Source: Amaurobius ferox | Lineage: Eukaryota > Arthropoda > Arachnida > Araneae > Amaurobiidae | Length of the DNA stretch: 64,000 nucleotides | Assembly: GCA_951213105.1 (NCBI GenBank) | Contig: OX578152.1 | Coordinates: 98,244,568-98,308,567 of the forward strand | Direction of reading: 5' to 3' | Part shown: positions 11,085 to 20,376 of the stretch, in pieces | Layout: every line of letters starts with the position of its first letter | Numbering within the stretch: the first letter of the stretch is position 1 | Program-made: the position numbers and the translations under genes | The notes under the pieces: model-generated | Seen by the model: the letters and a program-made list of their open reading frames with translations, nothing else | Told to the model about the DNA's origin: nothing | Database searches by the model: none

Positions 11085-12215
11085 TGCCTCGATACCTATC
11101 TCTTTCACTGCAGCCTTATTCGACGCAGCTTTCTGGATTCAATAGCTCATTTCATGCCATTTATGATCAAACGAAATTATTTTTTATATAAAATACATTA
11201 TTAAAATATTATCGATATATATAGATAGTGTGAATAAAGAATTTCTTTTTTGATTTTTCAGGTCATGCTGTATAGAGACTTAATGTTTATTTATGTTTCA
11301 TACTTAATGTTTAACGACGAAACGTATAAGATGAACACCATTTCTCTAAGCTGAAAAATTTTCGAGATATTTAATTTTTTTTTTATTTCGAGGAGATAGT
11401 GATATTTTAAAATGCGTTAAGTTTCCTGATGAAATAGAAGACGTACCAAACTGGATGGAAAACCATGTCAGTATCGGTATTGATTTGAACAATTAAAATA
11501 AATTTAGTGGAATATGAATTTGAATGTGTAGCAAAAGTAGTCTGATATCCACAGCAGATTTTTTATTTTGAGTATAAAAATTTCTGATCAATTTATTGCA
11601 TGTTGCATGCACGATATAGTGATGCGTTACGATTTGATGAGAATAACATCTATATTTGGAATGAAATTAAAGCGTTAGAAAAATGTAAACACTTTGGACG
11701 CTTATATCTCCGAACGTAATAGATAAAAATGCAAACAATTTTAACTCGTTATGGCGGAAATAGGGTACAAATTACAAATATGCAGCAATAATTTCAGTAT
11801 TTTAATATTTTGAACTTAGTATCTATCAGAGCGATTATTTTTTTTTTCATTTTGCTTACTTTCGAAATATTTTCACAATTGTTAAAGATGGATATAAATA
11901 GTGAGCGACAAAAATATGTATTAGGAAATCTAGTTTCTAGATCAATAATTTGTTTTTATAAAACGAGAGTTTTCGAGTAATCGTCTTGTCAAGTTGAAGA
12001 AGATTTAAATTCTTCGTTTTTAAAGTGTGCACTGCTTATATCTCAAAAACTATAAGTAAACAATAAGCAAGAATTTGTAGAGCTTTGAAAACCCTACAAG
12101 TGTATGTAATTAGATTTTGGATCGAGCTCTTAGTTTTCGAAATATGGTATAGACTATTAAAGATAGCCCGTTGTATGGCGGAATTCAAAATGTGCACAGT
12201 ATTACTTTCCTTTAA
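11085..12215 (+). repeat. Segmental duplication, copy 1 (includes B copy 2)
   Basis: 11085-11165 matches 15755-15860 (TTCGACGCAGCTTTCTGGATTC against TTCGGCGTAGCTATCTGGATTC), and 11215-12215 matches 16845 onward. Here the two parts are contiguous; in the other copy they are separated by R copy 3. This copy is therefore the unoccupied form of that insertion site. No coding capacity is visible. Confidence 0.65.
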
Positions 12216-12219
12216 ACTC

Positions 12220-13110
12220 ATTATTTTCCATTTCGCGACAATTTTATCACATTTGTGACATTTTCGTCAATTTGGTAACATTTATATAAGACGCCAAGTT
12301 ACTGACATTCCGTTAAATTCGTCGCAAAAAATTTTCACCAAGCTTTAGAGACAGACAGACAGGCGGAGAAATGGATATTCTTATATTAATTTCTTATATT
12401 CTTTCTAAGATATTGAATTTTCATCAATTAGTCGTCATTTTTATGGATTTGGAATTATTTGTATCAATTTAAGGACATTTTCATTAATTTTCAGTTAAAA
12501 ACAGGTGCCAAGTTGTCACTATTCCGCCAAATTAGTCGCTTAAATTTCGCCAAACGTCACTGGTGGAAAAATAAGTTATTCCGATAGTAGATAAATCATT
12601 ATTAGCGAATTGTTAAGCGTTAAGATACAAAACTATTACCCGAAGTACCTTTTCTCTTAAAAGAAACGAACTAGGTCAACGAGAAAGGTGTTAACAAATT
12701 TATCGCAAAATATTACATATAAAAAGTAAACATAATTCACAATAATTAATATTTTTTATAATTTTGTGGGTTTTTGATACATTTAATTAAAAAATGAGCA
12801 ATATCTCGAGGACAGTTTGCGCTAGCATTTTAAAACTTATGTCAATATTTTTTAATGAAAAATTACATAAGAAATGATTATTTAAGTAATATTATTGAAG
12901 ATTTATATTTTTTAATGAATTCTTTTAAAATTTCTTTCGAAAATTTGGAGGTATTTCGAACACTCAATTGTGTTTAAAATGAATTAGCTTGTAGTATTCA
13001 CTGACTGTAATGGTTATACCAAATTTCGTTCGAATCGCTCCATACGGGCATGAGGTATTGTTCACACAGGCACACGGACAAGCATACGCAAACGCACACA
13101 CACCTTGTAT
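12220..13110 (+). repeat. Repeat family R, worn copy
   Basis: Carries the R-family landmarks in order (GACATTTTCGTCAATTTGGT, ACTATTACCCGAAGTACCTT, GAGCAATATCTCGAG, TTCGTTCGAATCGCTCCAT, CACACAGGCACACGGACA) but lacks the clean ends. About 12375-12560 looks like a second, overlapping fragment of the same family. Confidence 0.5.
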
Positions 13111-13207
13111 CTTACTTAAATGATTTATCCTACCTAATATATCCTACTTAAAGAATTTATCTTTCTTAAAGAGATACATATATCCTAGATAATGATTAAT
13201 TTGCTTC

Positions 13208-13767
13208 TAAGAGAAATAGTTCAGGAAATGCGAATTAGATGACGAGCGTAGAGATGTCAATGTATAGACAGAACCATCTATTTCACATCTCGTGAACTAT
13301 TTCTCTTAAATTTATTTGCTTCTAAGAGAAAAAGTTTAGGAAATGCGCAATAGATGGCGAGCGTGGGAAAAGTGAATGGAGAACCAGCGCCATCTATTTT
13401 ACATCTCACAAACTTTTTCTCTTAATATAATTTGCCTCTAAGAGACATAGTTTGGTAAACGTGCAATAGATGGCGCTCCTATACAGTCAAAAGAGATATA
13501 GCGCCATCTATTTCACATCCCCAAACTATTTCTCCTAAAATATTTTGCATCTAAGAAAAGTAATTAAAAAAGCGCATAAAAGATGGCAAGGATGGCAAAT
13601 TCAAAATAGAGACAGCACCATCTATTTCACGTTTTCCAAACTATTTCTCCTAGAATTATTTGCCTCTAAGAGAAATAGTTTGTGCGTTTTCAAATGATGA
13701 CGCGGGAGAAAAGTCAATGGATCTACTGAGCCATTTTTTTTTCTCGTCTCGCGAACTATTTCTCTTA
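13208..13767. repeat. Tandem array of five foldback (hairpin) units
   Basis: Five units about 114 bases apart each have inverted arms of about 34-38 bases around a short loop. Arms: unit 1 13208-13241/13275-13308; unit 2 13323-13359/13388-13424; unit 3 13439-13476/13500-13537; unit 4 from 13552 to 13652; unit 5 from 13667 to 13767. The outer arm is TAAGAGAAATAGTTT-like, the inner arm AATAGATGGCG-like pairing with CGCCATCTATT. Units 1-3 pair best, 4 and 5 are worn. There is no ORF. It could be a foldback transposon multimer or a source of hairpin RNA. Confidence 0.8.
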
Positions 13768-14498
13768 GCTACCATTTACTCCTTTACGGCGTGAGGTAAG
13801 ATAAATTTCATTATTTTAGTTGCAGCCCAGAAAAATTTATATTTGCGCAATTTATGACAATCCCACAATTTGTGACAATCCAGCTGGAACATAACTGCAC
13901 TGGGAAATAAAATCTTGCGTATTGAAAGCCACCTTTTTTCGGGATGGGAGGGGAGTGACTCGCATTGTTACTAACTCCCTACAAATGAAAAAAATGTAAA
14001 GCTTGATAGAATATTTTATTAGAAATTGAAGAATCCACTTTGACTATAAGAGCTTGCAATTTCGTCCCAGTAGCTCAACGGTGGAGCGTCGGTTAGCCAG
14101 TTCTGAGATCCAGGCTTCGATTTCCGATTGAGGCAGCAAGGCTCTTTGCAAAATTTGTTACATTTTCGTCAGTAGATTTTTAGTAGATTCGAATTACGAA
14201 TTCAGTAGATTTTAGTAGATTTCTCACTTATTGTCAATAGAAACGTCACAAAAAATCTGGTCACACTGATACTTGCAGTACATTTCCATTGCACGGATAT
14301 ACAGCCGTTAAATAGTTGAATCGTATTCTAACATCCATAAAATATGTAAATCTAAAAAAAAAACTCGATTTCGTTTTTTTTTATAAAACTTTTTCTTTAC
14401 ATAGCATATTATATACTAGAAAATGTACTCGACGTTACCTAGAATTTAAGATTACCTAGAATTTAAGATTACCTAGAATTTAAGATGCAAACACATGT
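13768..14498. other. Mostly unannotated spacer
   Basis: Apart from the tRNA-like head at 14067-14155, I see only AT-rich DNA, GTAGATTTTTAGTAGATT-type short repeats (14170-14225) and three copies of TACCTAGAATTTAAGAT (about 14435-14487) just before R copy 2. Confidence 0.4.
14067..14155 (+). repeat. tRNA-like SINE head or tRNA relic
   Basis: TAGCTCAACGGTGGAGCG resembles a tRNA D-arm and pol III A box, and GGCTTCGATTTCC about 38 bases on resembles a B box. An acceptor stem cannot be closed convincingly, so this is more likely the 5' part of a tRNA-derived SINE, different from the main SINE here, than a working tRNA. Confidence 0.4.
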
Positions 14499-15491
14499 TA
14501 CTTTCCTTATACACATAATGTATAAGGAATGTATTGTGACGGGGTCGAGAATTCGAATTTGAGTTTTCAAAGGGAGAGCACGTTTCAAGCATCCCTGATC
14601 ACGAATCAAACATTTTTGAAGTGATGTCTGTGTGTGTGTGAAAGTATGTGTGTCTGTGTGTGTGTCATTGAATCTGTGGAGACGATAACTGACGAACGAA
14701 TGGACCGATTCGAACGAAATTTGGTACAAAAATCACAATCCGTAAACACTGGAATCCTATTGTTTTTATACGTAATCAAATGTTCAGAATGTTTTTATAC
14801 GTAATCGAATGTTCAGAACGCCCCCTAAATTTTCGAATAAAATTTTGAGAAAATCGTCAAAAAATCAAAACCGCTAATAAAGTTACGCAAATAGACAATA
14901 AAGTTACGCAAATAGACATTTCTTATGTAATTTTTCATTAGAAAACGATTGGCATAAATTTTAGAACGCTAACATGAACCATTCTCGAGATATTGCACAT
15001 TTTTCAAAAAAAATTTTTAAAAGTTATATAAAATAAAAAATGAAGTATTTCCTATTGAGAAACATGTCCACTTTTCATATGTAATACCATGCGATAAATT
15101 TGGTGACATCATTCTCGGGGATCTAGCTCGTTCCATTCATGAAAAAATATACTTTGACTAATACTTTTGTATTTGAACGCCAATAGTCATTTATCTGCTG
15201 TAAGAATAACTTATTTCTCCGTCCATAACGCTTGGCGAGATTTTGGCAACGAATTTGGCGGAATGTCGCCAACTTGGCGACATTTTTAATTGTTGCCAAA
15301 TTAACAAAAATCTCGCTAAATTGATAAAAATGACGCTAAATCGATGAAAATGAAGACTCATTGAAGAAAATTCAATATCATGGAAAGAATTTAAGTATCT
15401 ACTATAAGAATGACGTTTTTTTTAGCTGTAAATGTAGGAAATTCATTGCATTATATAAGGAAAGTCATGTGTTGCCCACATCAGATTTTTT
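14499..15491 (-). repeat. Repeat family R, copy 2 (minus)
   Basis: Reverse orientation of copy 1, from TACTTTCCTTATACACATAA at the left to GTTGCCCACATCAGATTTTT at the right. The left end shows the terminal hairpin (CTTTCCTTATAC ... GTATAAGGAA). The 86-codon minus ORF inside (14469-14729) follows the CA microsatellite and is not a real gene. Confidence 0.65.
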
Positions 15492-15863
15492 AAAATTGCA
15501 CCGGGACGGACTGCGAATTCTCTAAAATTACGGAACGCTTTAACAATACACCCGCTTATAACAAAAAGATAAAAGTATAAAGAAACGCATGGACGCACAC
15601 ACGGCTACGCCACTTTTCTAAAAGTTCTTAACGGCATTAGCTTTCATGCTGTGGCTCGTTGCACGTAGTAGCATATTCTCATGCCGCTCAATTAATTTCG
15701 TCATAGCCAGTCAGTCTGGCTCTGGAGGGATAGTCCTTGACTATTTGCCTCTATGTGTCTTTTTGACTGTAACCTTGTTCGGCGTAGCTATCTGGATTCA
15801 TAATAATGATTTTAAGAAATCATACCTGGGAAAATTATTTTTTATATAAATACACTTTTAAAA

Positions 15864-16632
15864 AAATCTGATGTGGGCAACACATGAGTTCTTTATATAA
15901 TGCAATTAATTTACTATTTTTACAGTAAAAAAATAGTTTTTTCTTGTAGTAGATACTTATATTCTTTCCAAGATATTGAATTTTCGTCAATTAGCCGTCA
16001 TTTTTATTCATTTGGCGAGATTTTCGTTAATTTGGCAACATTTAAAAAAATCGCAAAGTTGGCGACATTCCGTCAAATTCGTCACCAAAATATCGCCAAG
16101 CGTTATAAACGGAGAAATAAGTTATTCTTATAGCAGATAAATGACTATTGGTGTTCGAATACAAAAGTATTACTCAAAGTATCTTTTCTCATGAATGGAA
16201 CGAGCTAGATCCACCAGAATGATGTCACCCAATTTATCGCATGATATTACATATGAAAAGTAAACATGTTTCTCAACAGTTAATATATTTTTTTTTAATT
16301 TCTGGGATTTTTTGATACATTTATTTAAAAAATGTGCAATCTCTCGAGAACGGTTCATGTTAGCATTCTAAAGTTTATGTCAATCGTTTTCTATGAAAAA
16401 ATTACATAAGAAATGTCTATTTGCGTAACTTTATTAAAGGTTTTGATTTTTTGATGATTTTTTCAAAATTTCACTCGAAAATTTAAGGAGGTTCTGAGCA
16501 TTCAATTACGTTTAAAAACAATGACCTTCTAGTATTCACGTATTGTGATTTTTATACCAAATTTCACTCAAATCGTTCCATTCGTTCGTGAGATATCGTC
16601 TCCACAGACTCACTGACACACACACACACACA

Positions 16633-16669
<37 letters not shown>

Positions 16670-16843
16670 GCTTTCACAGACACACACACACATACTTTCA
16701 CACACACATACACACACAGACATTACCTCAAAAATGTTTGATTCGTAATCAGCTGAAACGTGCTCTCCTGTCGAAAACTCGAATTCAAATTTTCGACCCC
16801 GTCACAATACTTTCCTTATACATTATGTACATAAGGTAAGTAA
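15864..16843 (+). repeat. Repeat family R, copy 3, with empty site
   Basis: Starts AAATCTGATGTGGGCAACAC, ends CTTTCCTTATACATTATGTA then CATAAGG. The related locus at 11160-11215 lacks this ~980 bp, passing from TAAAATACATTATTAAAA to TATTATCGATATA, which brackets the insertion to within a few bases. It contains CA repeats at 16616-16720. With copy 2 it forms a large inverted pair separated by about 370 bp. Confidence 0.7.
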
Positions 16844-17660
16844 TATTATTGATATAGACAGTGCAAAAAAGAATGTCCTTTTTAATTTTTCACAATACCA
16901 TACTGTCTGGAGAGATAGAATAATGAATATTAAATAAATACTTGCTTCATACATAATTTGCAACGGCGAAACGCATAAGATGAACACTATTTTTCTAGGG
17001 CAAACCGTTTTCGAGATTTTTTTTTTTAGGAGATGATGATGTTTTAAAATGCGTTAAGTTTCCTAATTAAAAAGAAGACGTACCAAATTCGATGGAATAC
17101 CATGTAAGTTTCCGTGTCAATTTGAGTAATTAAACTTAATTTAGTGAATTATGAATTTGAGTGTGTAGCAAAAGCCATGTGCTGCCCACATCAGATTTTT
17201 GTTTTGAGGAAAGTATACAAATTTACAATCTTGCATGTTGCATGTACGATAAGTGATGCATTAAGTCCTGATGTGAATAACATCTATGCTTGAGGTTTAC
17301 CTGTGGCGAAATCGAAGCGTTAAGAAATATGCAAACACTTTGGATGCATATATCTCTGAACCTAATAGATAAAAATATAAACGCTTTGACGGAGATAGGG
17401 TACAAATTATTAATATACAAAAATAATTTCTGTATTTTAATATTTTGAACTCTTATTTTCGAAAAAACTTGAAAAAGTATCTGTCAGCGCGAGTATTTTT
17501 TCATTTTGCATACTTTCGAAATATTTTCAAAACTATTAAAGATAGATATAAATAGTGAGCGACAAAAATGGGTATTAGGAAATCTAGTTTATAGATCAAT
17601 AATCTGCGTTTGCAAAATGAGAGTTTTCTAATAATCGTTTTGTCAAGCTAGATTGGAAAT

Positions 17661-17944
17661 GGGCGCGGTAGCCCTGTGGTTAGCGCGCTGGAGTTGCACT
17701 CGGTAGGCCCGGGTTCGATTCCAGCCGCTGCCCAAACTGCCGCCGTGTTCACGCGGAGTACGATCACGTTAAACATGTGGGTCCGTAAGTCCTTCCGAGA
17801 GGTTGGTGGTAGGGGAAGGAGGGTACGGTCCCTGTGGATGCCTCCCCCACTGGGTTCCGTCTAAATTGGGTGGCACTTCCCGGCCGTCCAAACAGATACT
17901 TTACACCTTTCTGGTAGGTCGGACGGTCTAGGTCGAAGAAGAAG
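17661..17944 (+). mobile_element. tRNA-derived SINE, full length
   Basis: A 284 bp element flanked by the exact 16-base duplication AAGCTAGATTGGAAAT (17645-17660, 17945-17960). The head is tRNA-like with A box TGGTTAGCGCGCTGG and B box GGTTCGATTCC. The body ends in a hairpin (GGCCGTCC ... GGACGGTC) and a short GAAGAAGAAG tail. It is inserted in the segmental duplication; the unoccupied relative lies near 11985-12010. The ORF across it is meaningless. Confidence 0.92.
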
Positions 17945-18084
17945 AAGCTAGATTGGAAATTTTCCGTTTTTCAAGTTTGTAATGCTTATATCTCGAAAAC
18001 TAAAAGTGGTAACTATAAAGCAAGAATTACAAGTATATGTAATTAGTATACCTTACAAGTGTATGTAATTAGATTTTAGATCAA

Positions 18085-18111
18085 AGTGCCTGGCCATCTG
18101 AAAAAAAAAAA
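18085..18111 (+). mobile_element. 27-base micro-insertion with poly(A)
   Basis: AGTGCCTGGCCATCTG followed by eleven A is flanked by exact TTAGATCAA (18076-18084 and 18112-18120). The family B relatives at 10750-10775 and 12110-12140 read straight through the site without insert or duplication. Size, poly(A) and duplication suggest an extreme 5'-truncated retroinsertion. GGCCATCTGA also occurs in the small element at 19951-20006. Confidence 0.7.
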
Positions 18112-18999
18112 TTAGATCAAGGTTTTAGTTTTCAAAGTACAGCGGTTATAATTTGAATATATTTTAGTTCTTTTACTGCGTTTTTCATAGGTGGGAAAGC
18201 TGTAACATTTAAAATGTCACAAGTGTTTCAGCTCAATATGTTTACAACTCCTTTAAGAAATATTGGTGCACAAAAACGATATATTTTGTTTCGTTTTTAA
18301 CAATTTAGTAAGTTAACTGAACTTGGGGATTCTAAGGATATTTAATGATTTATGAGGTTTGAACAGAATAGATGAAAATATGCGTATTCAAGTACGTATT
18401 TATATGCCGCCAGGCATTTTATTTAGATTAACCTGAATCTAAAATCTCGTCAGATATATTGTATAAGTTTAATTTGTATACTGCCAAGCACTTTAATATT
18501 ATATTTTGACGCGAAGTCTATGGTCGGAATATTCAGATGAAATCTTGGCGAAAACTATAAGGGCTAGCTGTCTATAAACAAAAAGCGAGTCATTTGTAGC
18601 GCTTTGAAAGCTTGTAAACGTAATAAATGATTCTAATGAAATCGAATAAACTTATTGAGCTTTATTGGAGCTTTATATTACAAAATGTTATTCATGCAAA
18701 ACCATTTGGGCTCCGTCGGACTGGAGCAACCGCCGATTTTTTCAAAATCTTTTTCATTTAATATGCAATGCTTATTTTAAAGCGAATGACATCATTGGAC
18801 TAGCATATGCCGTTCTTATGATATTGCAAGTTTTCAATCTAAGAAAATACTTCACACTAAATATGGTAAGTATAGAACGTAACTTTGCGTGCAGTTAGTA
18901 ATAAAGAATATAGCGTATAATGCTGCGCAAGTAAGGCTTAGAAAGCAGACGTACATTTCGGAAATCTTTGAATTTATTTTTTCAGTGTGAAAAAGCATG

Positions 19000-19355
19000 G
19001 ACTTGAAGACTCAAATGAGAGCTCGAACATGCCCAGCAAACAACAAAGTGGCTAAAAGACAGAACAGAATATGGTAGCGCCATCTAATACTGCGAAAGAA
19101 AACTAAAACTAGAGAAAATACAAAGTATATGAATTCAAAAGCAAACAGAAAAATGAAACAACTCTCTTTCACTCTTTCTTTTGCACCGGAATTTGAGTTC
19201 ATATACTCTGTGTTTTTATTCCTTCTCATTTTCATTCCTTTCGGTTACATTAAAGTGGTACTACCATATTTGGTTTCGTTTTTTACCCATTTTTCTATTT
19301 CCTCGTCATGTTTGAACTCTCATCTGAGCGTTCACGTTCAGTCTTCTTCTCACTG
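19000..19355. mobile_element. Foldback element, ~165 bp arms
   Basis: CAAATGAGAGCTCGAACATG on the left mirrors CATGTTTGAACTCTCATCTG on the right. Pairing continues inward through ATATGGTAGCGCC and AAGTATATGAATTC. The two overlapping ORFs on opposite strands here (19011-19235, 19129-19356) are products of the palindrome. No transposase; probably a MITE. Confidence 0.6.
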
Positions 19356-19529
19356 AAGAACGGAATCCCAAGATTTCCACAACGTACTTCTTTATAAACC
19401 TTACTTGCGCAGAATTTTATGCTGTGATCTTATTTATAGCTAAATATGGTCATTATCATTAAATGAATGGCTTCTTTGGAAATCATTTTAAACACATTGA
19501 AAAGAAATTGCTTTTAAGAGTTGTAACGT

Positions 19530-19687
19530 TGTTGTTGTTGAGACCCAGACCGTCCGACCTACCAGAAAGGTGTAAGGTAACTGTTTTGGACGGCCGGGAA
19601 GTGCCACCCAATTTGGACCGGAGTCCAGTGGGGGAAGCATCCACAGGGACCGTACCCTCCTTCCCCTACCACCAACCTCTCAGATGG
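19530..19687 (-). mobile_element. SINE, 5'-truncated (minus)
   Basis: The 3' half of the main SINE in reverse, from its tail (TGTTGTTGTTGAGACCCAG) to inside the body. An exact 14-base duplication AAGAGTTGTAACGT (19516-19529, 19688-19701) flanks it, showing that it was truncated at insertion, as expected of LINE-driven retroposition. About 158 bp long. Confidence 0.9.
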
Positions 19688-19701
19688 AAGAGTTGTAACG
19701 T

Positions 19702-19950
19702 GTCGTTCTCAAGATAATAAAATTTTTACTTTTACCACGAAACTGATCTCGCAAAAATATCACACAGTTTCCCCGAAATGAGCCATGTTTATTATTTTAA
19801 TAGAAACAACGATATGTTTATTGATACTCAGCGAGATCAAATTATAAAGGATCTAATTTGGTGTTCCAAAGTAACTAAATTTCTTCACTTATAGATAAAG
19901 TTATATATTGGACACATCATATTTTTTTTTCTACGTTGTACATATATGTG
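19702..19950. other. Non-coding spacer
   Basis: AT-rich DNA with no recognisable gene or repeat except the target-site copy at its right edge. Confidence 0.4.
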
Positions 19951-20006
19951 AAAGACTCAGGCCATCTGATTTACCCTGGGGTATGAGCAGCTGGTTGAGT
20001 AGCCGG
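19951..20006 (-). mobile_element. 56-base mini-SINE flanked by 18-base repeats
   Basis: A 56-base insert lies between exact copies of ACGTTGTACATATATGTG (19933-19950, 20007-20024). It can be aligned loosely with the 58-base unit at 59266-59323 (GACCCAGACCGTCCG against GACTCAGGCCATCTG; ATGAGCAGC shared), and both resemble a diverged version of the 3'-terminal hairpin of the main SINE. It may be a short retroposon family in its own right. Confidence 0.65.
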
Positions 20007-20376
20007 ACGTTGTACATATATGTGTAAGAAGAGTATCCTTACATACGTAGTGTCGTACAAGACAGAGCACCAGGCGCGAAGCGCCTTTAATCTCCAGTTT
20101 CAATATGTGGTTCTTATCGTCAAACTGTGACATTAATTCAGTGACCCTAATTGGAGGTTCGAGGTTTTTATTTACTACTTTTTATTATTTATCCTAGCTC
20201 CTAGTGTGGCAGTTTGTTGCACATTTAGAGTTTAAGCAGTTTGGGGGGTTGATGCAGTTCTAAGGGTTACCTAGCGTTTTGGCAGTTTAGTGTTTAGAAT
20301 ATTTTTTTTTTTTTTTTTTTTATAAAATGATAGTCGCGAGTTTTATTTTAAAATCAGATGTTTGAGGTGGGATCAT

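Larger units (their letters stand above)
15640..18900 (+). repeat. Segmental duplication, copy 2 (includes B copy 3)
   Basis: 15640-15863 plus 16844-18480 follow 11085-12215 and then the second half of 10270-11080. Three later insertions interrupt it: R copy 3, a full SINE and a 27-base micro-insertion. 18660-18780 (GCAAAACCATTTGGGCTCC) also resembles 52310-52345 after B copy 4, so the B unit is longer than its core. The ORFs at 15646-15849 and 18665-18898 match no known protein. Confidence 0.6.

Noticed and set aside
13208..13767. CRISPR array
   Set aside because: The units are inverted-repeat hairpins in a eukaryotic genome; there are no short identical direct repeats with unique spacers.
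17661..17735. Functional tRNA gene
   Set aside because: The A and B boxes and fold are tRNA-like but the unit continues into a SINE body with tail and target duplication, and recurs many times.
17676..17864. 62-codon ORF reading VSALELHSVGPGSIPA, repeated at 42149, 46812 and 58991
   Set aside because: It recurs because it is the translated tRNA-derived SINE body, not a protein family.
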